Positions 29,386 through 38,041 of a stretch of 53,688 nt of DNA are shown in pieces. The DNA comes from Bacteroidota bacterium (GTDB lineage Bacteria; Bacteroidota; Bacteroidia; Cytophagales; Cyclobacteriaceae). Position numbers and translations under genes: made by a program. The stretch's first letter is position 1, and each line of letters starts with the position of its first letter. The stretch covers positions 1 through 53,688 of the forward strand of contig JAJRQT010000066.1 of NCBI GenBank assembly GCA_024280115.1. Direction: 5' to 3'. Below the pieces are notes generated by a model. That model was not told where the DNA came from, made no database searches, and saw nothing but the letters and a program-made list of their open reading frames with translations.

Positions 29386-30231
29386 TTAGTTGTTCAGGGT
29401 TTCTTTTTGCTTAATTAATTGCGTAAAAAAGACCTTGTAGTTCTTGGAAACAGGGATTGTTTCATCGGGATAGTCTTTAAGTGCCAATGATAATCCCTGG
29501 TTGCTTTTCATGGAAACGGAAATCTTATTGATGTTGACCATATAAGAGCGGTGGCACCTTCTTATTGGGAATTCATCCAGTTCTGTTTCCAATCTTTTTA
29601 GAGTAGTCCTGACTAGTTCTTTTCTTACTTTTCCATCTTTAATAAAGTAAACGGCCACATAATTATCTGCGGATTTAATATATAATAATTGATCGAGATC
29701 GATGGCTATATGCAACTCACTGTTTTCATCTAAAATATTTACAAGATGGTTGCTGGCATTTAGCAGCGTATCTATATTTTCGCCTTTTTGAGCGGTATGT
29801 AAATAAAACAAAACCCCTGCGTAAGGAATAATTATCACAAGTGCCGTGTATTTGAAAGCTAGAAAGACCTCGTTTACAAGATCCTGTCCCTGAAGACCTG
29901 TACTTCCGTAGATGAAAAACATAGTAACTGTAAGTAGAGCCAGTTCTACTAAAAACCACAGCATAATGCCATACATTTTTACTGCGCGAATTTTTAATAT
30001 TTCTCTTATTACCAATTGGCTGGCCATAAGCACTGCCATGCCGATCAGCCCGAAACTCGAAAGTATGATAAACAATGGGATAGTTTCATTTTGATACCAT
30101 CTGTCCACATTGAACGGCAGGTACAAATTCATGAAAAGAATCACATAAATCCCCGTGACTATAATTAACAGCCACCTGCTTCTTTTGCGGTCGAGAAGAT
30201 GAAATGGTTGTTTTAAAAAATCTACTATCAC
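29386..30231 (-). CDS. LytTR-family DNA-binding regulator with membrane domain
   Basis: The N-terminal half contains four transmembrane segments (about residues 20-38, 50-75, 85-110, 122-145). The C-terminal 100 residues form a LytTR DNA-binding domain: LDQLLYIKSADNYVAVYF, the RTTLKRLETEL helix and RRCHRSYMVNINKI, then IPVSKNYK. Membrane-linked LytTR proteins without a receiver domain are common in Bacteroidota and probably sense an envelope or membrane signal directly. No histidine kinase is adjacent. The region upstream of its start codon contains a large hairpin repeat (30259-30380), which may lie in or near its promoter. Confidence 0.92.
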   Translation of the reverse strand: MIVDFLKQPFHLLDRKRSRWLLIIVTGIYVILFMNLYLPFNVDRWYQNETIPLFIILSSFGLIGMAVLMASQLVIREILKIRAVKMYGIMLWFLVELALLTVTMFFIYGSTGLQGQDLVNEVFLAFKYTALVIIIPYAGVLFYLHTAQKGENIDTLLNASNHLVNILDENSELHIAIDLDQLLYIKSADNYVAVYFIKDGKVRKELVRTTLKRLETELDEFPIRRCHRSYMVNINKISVSMKSNQGLSLALKDYPDETIPVSKNYKVFFTQLIKQKETLNN

Positions 30232-30258
30232 AGCTAATTAGCGTTCGTCTATAAAGTT

Positions 30259-30380
30259 AGAGTTTGTTCAGAATGTTCGAGATCAAGGCTTGAGAAGTTT
30301 CTGAAAAATGGAGTTTACGTATGTAAATGAGTTTTTTAGAAACAAGCGTAACGCAGAGATCGGACATTATGGACAGACTC
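30259..30380. repeat. MITE/REP-like long imperfect hairpin
   Basis: The left arm GAGTTTGTTCAGAATG...GTTTC and the right arm GAAACAAGCG...GGACAGACTC are imperfect inverted repeats about 40 bases long. The interior also pairs (AAAAA with TTTTT, and TTTACGTATGTAAA at the centre), so the whole 122-base element can fold as one stem. No coding capacity is present. Such intergenic hairpins are typical of non-autonomous mobile repeats. Confidence 0.7.
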
Positions 30381-30540
30381 AAATTATCCTATATAAATAA
30401 GACTTCAATACTAATTAAATTATTTCATGTATAAAAAGTCTGCATGAGAATAGATGAATTTATTACCAAATTTATTTATGTAGAAATGTTTCTCATATTG
30501 TTGTGTTGAGCAAATTTGAATTAGTTCTGTAACGTATAAT

Positions 30541-31074
30541 ATGTACAAAGTGTCATGGTCTGATTTTTTGTGTGTAGAGGATATTGATTTTAATAATTTG
30601 GAAACTGATGAAATCAGCTTGAATATCCTTAAAAAACTTGTTTTATCAGGACGTATGAGCCTCTTGGATCGAAATTATAAATCGAAACAAAAGTCAAAAT
30701 ACAAGGCTACACAATGGCAGTTGATAATAAGAACAGGGAATTTCAAACGATATGTGCTTACCCTGGAAATAGTTAATGATGCTACTTTGCTCAAAGAATA
30801 TGTCAAAATTCATGCTATGGGACAGACCTGGCCCGAGATAGCTGACAATATGAAATTGGTAGGAATAAAAGATATGGAAATTTATTTATGGGGATACCGG
30901 GCATTTCTTATTATGGATACCAAACCTGATTTTGATATGCAAAAGGATGGTGAAAAATGGAGTATGTTGCCACGCGAAAAAGAATGGCAACAATATGTAG
31001 CTAAATTTCAAAAAGTAGATCCTGATAGTAAAGCAACTGAGAAGTGGGTAGCGATGGACAAAATAAATTTGTGA
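30541..31074 (+). CDS. L-rhamnose mutarotase-like (RhaM/DUF718) protein
   Basis: From about residue 69 the sequence matches the RhaM family: KRYVLTLEIVNDATLLKEYV, HAMGQTWPEI with the conserved His and WPE, and MEIYLWGYRAFLIMDT, ending in WEKxxxMDKI-like residues. These dimeric alpha/beta-barrel enzymes interconvert alpha and beta anomers of rhamnose or related sugars in the cytoplasm. The first 60 residues have no counterpart in the usual protein of about 105 residues. An in-frame TTG at 30721 would give a family-sized product, so the true start is uncertain and the ATG at 30541 may be spurious. No rhamnose catabolism genes are nearby. Confidence 0.8.
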   Translation: MYKVSWSDFLCVEDIDFNNLETDEISLNILKKLVLSGRMSLLDRNYKSKQKSKYKATQWQLIIRTGNFKRYVLTLEIVNDATLLKEYVKIHAMGQTWPEIADNMKLVGIKDMEIYLWGYRAFLIMDTKPDFDMQKDGEKWSMLPREKEWQQYVAKFQKVDPDSKATEKWVAMDKINL

Positions 31075-31233
31075 AAATCATTTCTTATTTGCCTACACAC
31101 CTAGATTGAGCGCTTCTCATCCCCCTGAATCGCCCAGTTTAGGTAATACTTAAATTGGATTAAGATTTCCATAAAAAAACCGAAATCTAATGGAAAGATT
31201 CCGGATATAATTTACTTAACAGAAGCAAGAGTA

Positions 31234-31416
31234 TCAACCAGCCTCCATATTTTCTGCGCCGGGGAGCATGCCGGCCAACTTGTCCGGATTGTGGATAAGT
31301 ATTGGCATGTGTTGTGGGCAAATATAATATTTATTGCCCTGATAGCTTATTTCTATTAATGGGGCCTGGTTTTCATCACTTTGACATACCAGGCAATTTT
31401 TTTCATTATGTTCCAT
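31234..31416 (-). CDS. Small Cys/His-rich protein, possible zinc ribbon
   Basis: This 60-residue protein has CLVCQ near residue 9-12 and YICPQHMP near residue 31-37, a CxxC...CxxH arrangement suited to binding one zinc ion. The Cys/His spacing and the conserved-looking tail NPDKLAGMLPGAENM argue that it is a real gene. It is probably cytoplasmic. Function is unknown. It stands alone between the mutarotase and histidine kinase genes. Confidence 0.7.
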   Translation of the reverse strand: MEHNEKNCLVCQSDENQAPLIEISYQGNKYYICPQHMPILIHNPDKLAGMLPGAENMEAG

Positions 31417-31968
31417 ATTGAAATTAATATTTGTTTTTTAATTTGAAACCAACAAAGGTAAGCAAATACTTTAAACTTGTTTCCCTGTACCGCCTGAAAA
31501 CTACGGCAATCGGGTTTAATGGAAATTAATAAGAAAATCCATGGTCTGTGGTTCACAGACAAATTAACTATCAAAGTTTTCCGTCTGTGAGCCACAGCCC
31601 GAGGTACGATATGTTAAATTTTTCTAAACCCAATTGCCCTTCTTGAAAACCAGGGAAATTGCTTTTAACTTTTCACTCACCTTCATTCCTTCGCAGCGAT
31701 GGTTAGTCCGTGAAGGCAGAGACGGGATCTCAATGAGAATTAGTTGATTTAAACTTGTATTTAGAAACCTGTACCATTGAAGAGATTCCATGCCATGAAA
31801 ACCAAGTCAATAATTTTTATTCATGTTACTAAAATGAACAAATCAATGCCTCTCATTTTAGCTTAGATTATCATTTTGACACAATAAATTCTTGTTTTAG
31901 AGTTTTTTTATATAATATGTTTCTCTAATTATTAAGAATAATTGATTTTAATTAATTGATGACCATCC
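31417..31968. other. Intergenic region with an inverted repeat
   Basis: No gene was recognised in these 552 bases. CTGTGGTTCACAGAC (31546-31560) and GTCTGTGAGCCACAG (31583-31597) are inverted repeats matching at 14 of 15 positions, each partly self-complementary. The rest is AT-rich with stops in all frames. Confidence 0.5.
31546..31597. repeat. Inverted repeat hairpin
   Basis: Two 15-base arms (CTGTGGTTCACAGAC and GTCTGTGAGCCACAG) separated by 22 bases can form a stem-loop. No T run follows, so it looks like a dispersed intergenic repeat rather than a terminator. Confidence 0.6.
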
Positions 31969-33711
31969 ATGAGATCTATTTTTAAAAGGATATATTTCTT
32001 TAATCTCGATCAATCACCAAAATATAGTAACAAGCGAAAACGAATTCAGAGATTATTGATTATTAATTATTTTCTGGTTTTTTCCGTACCGGTTATAATT
32101 ATCAATGATTTAGTGCTTGCCATTTTGGGAGTACAAGCCTATACTTTCGAAAAATACCCTGTCCTTTTTTTCTGGATTATTAATCTTATCGCCTTATTTC
32201 TGACAAAAAAGAAAAAGTACTTTTTATCCAAACTTATCATCATATTCACTCCTTTAATTTTTATATCCTCCTATTCAATTTCAGGGTATATTATTGGAGA
32301 GCATTTTTTATGGCAGCCTATCATGATTTTAGGGCTCTCAATTATTCCTTTTTTAGTGTTGGATTTCAAAAGTGAAAGAGTGTGGCTCATCATTGCGTTT
32401 TTATCTTTTTTAGTTTATATAGTTTTTCACAACAGTATCATGCTGTTTGGGGCTATTGAGGAGTTTGGGTCAGTATTTAATATTTTGAATACAACGCCAT
32501 TTATTTATACTGCAGTCCGAATCATCATATTCCTGTTTCTTACTTCGATCATTTATTATTCAATCCGGTTAAATGATCACCAGCAATTGATCAATGAGCA
32601 AATAAATGAATCTTTGTTAAAAACTAGCAGCTACCTGGAAAGTGTAAATGCAGAATTGCATGCACATCGAAATGCAATTAACAATTCCGCATCTCTACTA
32701 ATTACAGATGGACAGCAAAAAATTATTTCTGTCAATGACAATTTCCTTTCTATATCAGGTAATTCCCTGGCGGAACTGGTCGGCACAAGCTTGAAAGAGG
32801 TGGTTTTAGCATATTATGATGAATCTTTTTTTAAACTGATAATAGACACTTTAAATTCCGGCGAGGTTTGGAGAGGCGAATTAAAATTAAAACAAAAGAA
32901 AGGTGATTATTTCTGGATGCAAACTGCCATTTCTCCAATATATGATCCCGAAAAAAAGCAAAAGGGTTATTTATTCATAATGTTTAATATCACCAAACTG
33001 AAGAATGATGAAGAGCGCCTTGAAAAACTAAATTATGAAAAAGACCGAATTCTTTATGCCGTAGCACATGATTTGAAAAATCCACTGCTTAATTTTAAAG
33101 CATTATTAAATCTTATAAAGTCAGGGTTGGTGAAGAAAGAAGAGGAAGAAGAGATTTTTAGGCTCATGACCAAAGATTGTGATCACTCCACCAATTTAAT
33201 TACGGAATTATTAGAAATTGGAAGGCTCGAAGATGATGATTTTGTTTTGACGAAAACCCCTACGGATTTGAATGCGTTCCTGGAAAAATCGCTTGAACAA
33301 TTTGAACAGGCTGCAATAAAAAAGGATATCGAATTTACAAAGTCATTTGACAAAGATTTGAAATCTATTGAAATCAATGAAAAAGAATTTATCCGCGTTG
33401 CGTACAATCTTATAAGTAACGCAATAAAATTCACACCTGCCGGTGGTGAAATAAGCATTATAACGAAAGCTGCAATCGGCGATAAAGTATCGATAGAAAT
33501 ATCAGATACAGGTATTGGAATCTCAAATGAATTGCTCCCAATTATATTTGATAAATTTTCAAAAGCCAGTAGAAAAGGAGTTGAAGGTGAAAAATCAACT
33601 GGATTAGGTATGTGGATTGTCAAACATATCATAGAACTACACGGTGGGGAGATTTCAGTAAAAAGTCGTGAAAATGAGGGAACTATGTTCACTATTTTGC
33701 TGCCTGTATAA
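31969..33711 (+). CDS. Membrane PAS sensor histidine kinase
   Basis: The N-terminal 210 residues hold about six transmembrane segments. A short coiled coil (about 200-230) leads to a PAS domain with PAC motif (about 225-345, ITDGQQKIISVNDNF ... FWMQTAISPIYD). The HisKA domain has the phosphoacceptor His367 in AVAHDLKNPL. The HATPase domain has the N box (NLISNAIKF), G1 (DTGIGI) and G2 (GLGMWIV). It should autophosphorylate in response to a membrane or PAS-detected signal. No response regulator gene is adjacent, so it is an orphan kinase in this window. Confidence 0.96.
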   Translation: MRSIFKRIYFFNLDQSPKYSNKRKRIQRLLIINYFLVFSVPVIIINDLVLAILGVQAYTFEKYPVLFFWIINLIALFLTKKKKYFLSKLIIIFTPLIFISSYSISGYIIGEHFLWQPIMILGLSIIPFLVLDFKSERVWLIIAFLSFLVYIVFHNSIMLFGAIEEFGSVFNILNTTPFIYTAVRIIIFLFLTSIIYYSIRLNDHQQLINEQINESLLKTSSYLESVNAELHAHRNAINNSASLLITDGQQKIISVNDNFLSISGNSLAELVGTSLKEVVLAYYDESFFKLIIDTLNSGEVWRGELKLKQKKGDYFWMQTAISPIYDPEKKQKGYLFIMFNITKLKNDEERLEKLNYEKDRILYAVAHDLKNPLLNFKALLNLIKSGLVKKEEEEEIFRLMTKDCDHSTNLITELLEIGRLEDDDFVLTKTPTDLNAFLEKSLEQFEQAAIKKDIEFTKSFDKDLKSIEINEKEFIRVAYNLISNAIKFTPAGGEISIITKAAIGDKVSIEISDTGIGISNELLPIIFDKFSKASRKGVEGEKSTGLGMWIVKHIIELHGGEISVKSRENEGTMFTILLPV

Positions 33712-33860
33712 AGCTCATCCTGGAATGGAATTTGTATTTTCAGATATAAAATTTGTCCGGGAATATTTTTACTTATTGATTGTGGTAGAGTCTTCTTATG
33801 TTTATAAAGTATGTATGACACAAAACTCTCTGCATCATATTCATAATTGTGAAGTTGTTA

Positions 33861-34206
33861 TTATTTACTTATTCTAAATATCTCAAAACATCCATATTTA
33901 CTATTCTCAATGAAATTATCTATTTCATTTGAGTGATAAATCAAAATATCTACAATTGCCTGGGTTTTTAAATTTCCCGTCCGAATCCAAAATATTTTTT
34001 GGCGGGAAGCCATACAATGAATTTAGATCATTAATATCTGAATCTTGAGTAACAATCACATAGTCGTTTAGCTTTGCGAATTCCCAAATTTGTCGGTCTG
34101 TAGCGTTTATTAAACCTTCATTTTTAACTGATGTAGAATTAGAAAACTTTGCAGGGAGAAGTTTCAGTATCCTATGAGAGATATTTTGGTCAAATAAAAA
34201 TCTCAC
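33861..34206 (-). pseudogene. DUF5615 PIN-like toxin, frameshifted in an A run
   Basis: The start (MRFLFDQNISHRIL) and the acidic motifs around ATDRQIWEFAK and TQDSDINDL belong to the DUF5615 PIN-like family, RNase-like toxins paired with DUF433 antitoxins. In the frame of the ATG the product ends at 33925 after an unrelated tail of about 20 residues. If one A is skipped in the six-A run at 33995-34000 (minus strand), the frame continues through the family-type tail PPKIFWIRTGNLKTQAIVDI and on to a TAA at 33861, giving about 114 residues. The insertion may be a real mutation, a phase-variable site or a sequencing error. The start overlaps the antitoxin gene by 4 bases. Confidence 0.88.
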
Positions 34207-34430
34207 ACTACGATTTGATATATTTTATTTTCTCTATCAGCCGCATAACTTAAGGTGGCATAAATGTCATCCTCAGTTAATTCGTCAAAATCGCTTAATA
34301 TATCTTGAATTGTCATTCCTGATGCCAACCATCCAAGAATATCATTGACACTGATTCTCATTCCGCGAATACAAGGTTTCCCTCCGCGTTTTCCAGGTTC
34401 AATTGTTATTATTTTCTTATAGTCGATCAT
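34203..34430 (-). CDS. DUF433-family antitoxin
   Basis: The 75-residue protein has the DUF433 pattern: ITIEPGKRGGKPCIRGMRISV, then DILGWLASGMTIQDIL and the LTEDDIYATLSYAADRE end, a winged-helix-like DNA-binding fold. DUF433 proteins are the antitoxin of type II modules whose toxin is DUF5615, encoded here immediately downstream with a 4-base overlap. It presumably binds and neutralises the toxin and represses the operon. The partner toxin gene carries a frameshift, so the pair may be inactive or decaying. Confidence 0.9.
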   Translation of the reverse strand: MIDYKKIITIEPGKRGGKPCIRGMRISVNDILGWLASGMTIQDILSDFDELTEDDIYATLSYAADRENKIYQIVV

Positions 34431-35051
34431 GTCATAAATATATTCGTAAATATACTGAAATTTTAAATGACGGAAAGCCCTGACTTTTACACCTACTTTC
34501 TTTAAGAATTACCTCAGTGTAGAATATTCTACATTTTATAATCATTGCGAGTGTTTGCAACGATAATACAAAGGGAGAGAGATGCAATAATATAGAACAT
34601 ATTGCTATTAAAATAAATTATATCCCAAAATGCTTATCAGCAAAATCCAAGTATGCCTCCCAGTCAAAACCTGTGAAGTCATGTTTGCCGGTACGGATGT
34701 GATATCCAACTGATTTTATGATGGGTATATTTATTCGTTGCATTTTATTTTAAGGAATCTCCAAAAGACTTGACAATGCGAGAAAGATGCAGAGGAAACT
34801 ACATTCACTATCATGTTTCCTGGGTTTTTCACATTGGAATATTCTTCATAAGTTGCTCTGTGCATTGGATTGGAGTTATGATTAACTTATCTGTATTTTT
34901 GATAAATCTGAATAAAGGGTTATTATTAAAAAAACTTAAATTCAACTTTGACTGAACCAATTTAGCGTCTTGTGCGTAGAGATGAGACAGCTTACCAAGG
35001 AATTTGTGTACCCTAAATAATCAACAATTTACCTACTAAAACAATCACATT
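34431..35051. other. Intergenic region with gene remnant
   Basis: Apart from an esterase 3' remnant at 34618-34743 these 621 bases contain no convincing gene. An open frame of 61 codons at 34770-34955 (plus) has no family likeness. The region is AT-rich and seems to be decayed accessory DNA. Confidence 0.5.
34618..34743 (-). pseudogene. 3' remnant of an alpha/beta-hydrolase (carbohydrate esterase-like) gene
   Basis: A 41-codon open frame reads [20 protein letters not shown] followed by DFADKHFG and a stop. This resembles the C-terminal end of the acetylxylan/glucuronoyl esterase-type alpha/beta hydrolases of Bacteroidota, including the His of the catalytic triad in GKHDFT. Nothing like the rest of such an enzyme can be read upstream (34744-35050) in any frame. 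It is interpreted as the leftover of a deletion. The match is from memory of the family, not from a search. Confidence 0.6.
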
Positions 35052-36194
35052 ATGAACTTATTAATAAATTCTTATATCAAGAATACCGCAATTTTACTTT
35101 CGGTAATTTTTACAATTTTCTTTCAAAATGTAAATGCACAAAATACCAAAGTTGTGGATATTAAACTTGATGGTGCAAACACATCGCAGGCTGAATTAAT
35201 AATTATTCTTCCTCAAAATCAAGCACAGAAACAATCGGTAATATTAGAAAAGGAATTTCCATCAGGAACAACAATTAGTACGCCTGCATCAACAACAGTA
35301 AGAATGGGCGCGAACGGCAACCAACAAGAACTGCTGCCAAACACAAAGCACTCTATTCGCCTAACGTCTAATATGGAAAGACACAAAACAATTGAAGGGA
35401 AAGTGATCCATTATGTGACTAATAAAACAGCAGGTTATGAATATAAAGCAACAGGAAATAGAGAAGTTTATGCAAAAGCCCCCGGTACTGTTTTTTCAGT
35501 TGAGGTTAGCGGTAAAAGCACTTTATTTGAAACTCTTAAAGGTGAAATTATTACTGTAGAAGAAGCTAAAGTTAATGTAAAACAGCCATCTAAAAACATA
35601 GCTTCGAAGCAAAACAGACCCATAACTTCAAGTATAACCACAACCCACAAAGCTGGCGAATCTAAGTATTTTGACGGTAATCAATCCGATACAACCTTTG
35701 AAAGCTATGCCAGCGCTTTAAAGTATTTTACTATGCAGCTCAGCGAAAATGAAACTTCTGACTATCGCGACATCGAACAAATAGCAGACGACAACATGCT
35801 ACTGGGTGAATTATATCTTGACGATGGTGAGCCATATAAGGCAATGACCTATTTTGATAGGGCGATAGATTATTACTACGAATTGGAATTCGAGGATCTA
35901 TCCATTGCCGAGGCATATTTAAATTTGGCTGAAGCGTATTATATGATAGAAAATTATGATAAGGTTGATGAATTAGCAGATACGGCTATTAATTTAATTA
36001 TACCGGAATTGAATTTTAATAAAACTGATTACAAATATGCGGAGGAGGATGGTGATATATATCTGATGGAAGATATTGCAATTGAACTTCATTATAATTA
36101 TGACTATTTGGCTTGGGCCTATGAGCTGAAGGGCGATAAGGAAAAATCAGATGAATATTATAAGGAAGCAGACTCATATGACGGTGGATATTAA
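35052..36194 (+). CDS. Secreted FecR-like/TPR protein
   Basis: The 380-residue product has a Sec signal peptide (cleavage after VNAQ at about residue 30). Residues about 70-190 resemble the FecR domain (GTTISTPASTTVRMGANG, then APGTVFSVEVSGKSTLFETLKGEI), which in other proteins senses or binds surface-signalling partners. Residues about 255-375 contain TPR-like helices (ADDNMLLGELYLDDGEPYKA, AYLNLAEAYYMIENYDKVDEL, YDYLAWAYELKGDKEKSDEY). There is no membrane anchor, so it should be periplasmic or exported. No sigma factor is adjacent. Its role is unknown; protein-protein scaffolding is inferred from the TPRs. Confidence 0.8.
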   Translation: MNLLINSYIKNTAILLSVIFTIFFQNVNAQNTKVVDIKLDGANTSQAELIIILPQNQAQKQSVILEKEFPSGTTISTPASTTVRMGANGNQQELLPNTKHSIRLTSNMERHKTIEGKVIHYVTNKTAGYEYKATGNREVYAKAPGTVFSVEVSGKSTLFETLKGEIITVEEAKVNVKQPSKNIASKQNRPITSSITTTHKAGESKYFDGNQSDTTFESYASALKYFTMQLSENETSDYRDIEQIADDNMLLGELYLDDGEPYKAMTYFDRAIDYYYELEFEDLSIAEAYLNLAEAYYMIENYDKVDELADTAINLIIPELNFNKTDYKYAEEDGDIYLMEDIAIELHYNYDYLAWAYELKGDKEKSDEYYKEADSYDGGY

Positions 36195-36331
36195 ATGTTT
36201 ATTTATTTTGAAAAATGGTTAACCGCAGTTTAAAAAACTTTTTTATTTAATTCCAGTCAATTGAATTGGGCTCAGAAGGAAGAGCAAATTCTTCGGTTAA
36301 CAATTGAGTTTTTTTACGGGAAGTAAAATTT

Positions 36332-37654
36332 TTATACCGTGATAACATAATTAGCCAGGTATGCAATACATACAAGTCCTGACAGGTAAATGGTGATAAA
36401 ATAAACAAGATTGAATATTTTCCATCCTTGCAGGTTCTCTTTATACTTTAGTCTGTTTAAGTCAAATTTAAAACCAAAAAATATTTCCGCGGTGTAAAAA
36501 AGAGAGAAGGGTATGGATTTGAAAAACTTGCTCAATTTAGAGCCTGTAACTTCCTCCCAATATTCGTTGATTTTATCAGCTTCATAAACTCTTCTTGTAA
36601 GGTGTTTCAGAAAAAAAACATTAAGAAAAGAGAAAAGCACATAGAGTATCACGCTATTTTGAATGATAAGCCATTTTTCGTATCCATACCCCCACCAATT
36701 TTTATCAACCCAATTCTGGAAATTTCCCCATATTCTCTTTATTTCACTTCCTTTTTGCTCAGTGTATTTAAATTCCTTGTATTCCCTGTCCAATTTCTCA
36801 TAACTAAGTGTGAACCCCTCATCTTTTTGTTTTTCAAGCAGGACTTCGTAAACGTTTGATTTTAAATCATAATCTATTTTTGTGTCTCCGGGCGGAAACC
36901 AAAGTTTAAATCGTTTGTACCTGAATCTGAATTTATCAATAGCTGCACCATTTAGGTTGATATAACACGTGCCATATTTTTCGTCTATAAAAGCGCTTGT
37001 CAAATCAATTTCATTGGAAATTTTGGTAGTGTATGAAAAGTCCAGATACTTAGGTAATGTAGTGGAGGTAAAATTGGCATCTGCATTAAATTTAGCTTTT
37101 TCGAATACTGCCATTGAGTCAAAAATAACATCTGTAAAATTGGCGTCTGCATTAAATTCCACTTGGTTAAAATTCACGTGATTTTTAAAAGTTGCATTGG
37201 AGAAGTTAACGATAGAATTAAATTTTGCTTTTTTAAAACTGGATATGGAAGAAAATTTTGAATAAGAAAAGTCTGTGGTCGATTTAAACTTTACTTGTAA
37301 AAAATCTACATTTGATTCAAATGAAGTCCGAGAAAAATTCACATCTGATAAAAACTGAACACATTGAAAGTCAGCCGATGCATAAAATTTTGCATTGGAA
37401 AAATTAACATAAGAATTAAACTTTGAGTTGTTAAATTCTGCTGGTTTTTTAAACTCTGCATTGGAAAAATCGACAATTGAATCTGACAATTTATCCCAAA
37501 AATCAGCTTCTTCATTGAATACAGAATTGCTAAAATTTGTTTGCTTAATGGCGCTGAGATTCAGTGATTCTTCCTTAGCACAATCCTGGGAGAATGCATC
37601 AGATGTTTGCATTATGAATAATAGCAAAATTCCTGGTATTATGATATGTTTCAT
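36332..37654 (-). CDS. Pentapeptide-repeat membrane protein
   Basis: The open frame extends to 37693, but the ATG at 37654 gives a good signal peptide (MKHIIIPGILLLFIMQTSDA, about residues 1-22). Residues about 35-215 consist of about 15 units with an 11-residue period (for example NFSNATFKNHV), the Pentapeptide_3 type of right-handed beta-helix. A charged region follows and then two hydrophobic segments (about 330-350 and 405-435), the second after KSIPFSLFYTAEIFFGFKF. Such proteins have the repeat outside and a small two-helix membrane domain that recalls ion-channel-like modules, but no selectivity-filter motif is visible. Function is unknown. Confidence 0.8.
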   Translation of the reverse strand: MKHIIIPGILLLFIMQTSDAFSQDCAKEESLNLSAIKQTNFSNSVFNEEADFWDKLSDSIVDFSNAEFKKPAEFNNSKFNSYVNFSNAKFYASADFQCVQFLSDVNFSRTSFESNVDFLQVKFKSTTDFSYSKFSSISSFKKAKFNSIVNFSNATFKNHVNFNQVEFNADANFTDVIFDSMAVFEKAKFNADANFTSTTLPKYLDFSYTTKISNEIDLTSAFIDEKYGTCYINLNGAAIDKFRFRYKRFKLWFPPGDTKIDYDLKSNVYEVLLEKQKDEGFTLSYEKLDREYKEFKYTEQKGSEIKRIWGNFQNWVDKNWWGYGYEKWLIIQNSVILYVLFSFLNVFFLKHLTRRVYEADKINEYWEEVTGSKLSKFFKSIPFSLFYTAEIFFGFKFDLNRLKYKENLQGWKIFNLVYFITIYLSGLVCIAYLANYVITV

Positions 37655-37693
37655 TGTACGGTCAATATTGGTTAAACAGTAAGTAGCGATCAA

Positions 37694-38041
37694 TAAAAAT
37701 TGAAAATTAATTATTAATGCCTTGGTTAAATAGAGAACTTCGGTTTGCTGTTGAGAATATCACATTTATCGGTTTATTAATTAATTCATCAAACCTTCCA
37801 AATATAGATAAAACTAACAGACTCATATCTTCTTTCTCAATTTCAACTAACCATAGCGAAATTAATATACGAATGCCACTGTGACAATTAAAACGTCGGA
37901 TGTTTTTAAAACATCGGATTGTTTTTACCATAACACCATTAGCTGATAAGGGAGGACTGCTTAAAATCCCTGTTAATAATTGAAATCCCGAATCTGATTA
38001 GCTGATTAACTATTGAATGTGTACTTCGATTTTATACGCAC
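37694..38041. other. Intergenic region without a recognisable gene
   Basis: These 348 bases are AT-rich. A 74-codon open frame at 37707-37931 (minus) has no recognisable family, no signal peptide and unusual composition, so it was not called. No clear promoter or terminator was seen. Confidence 0.4.

Noticed and set aside
34770..34955. 61-codon open frame on the plus strand with hydrophobic stretch
   Set aside because: Lies in decayed intergenic DNA, has no family likeness, and the hydrophobic part can arise from AT-rich sequence.
36218..36301. Inverted pair GTTAACCG ... CGGTTAAC between convergent genes
   Set aside because: Only eight bases long with a loop of about 70 bases; could occur by chance and has no terminator features.
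37707..37931. 74-codon open frame on the minus strand
   Set aside because: No recognisable family, no signal peptide or conserved pattern, and composition like the surrounding non-coding DNA.
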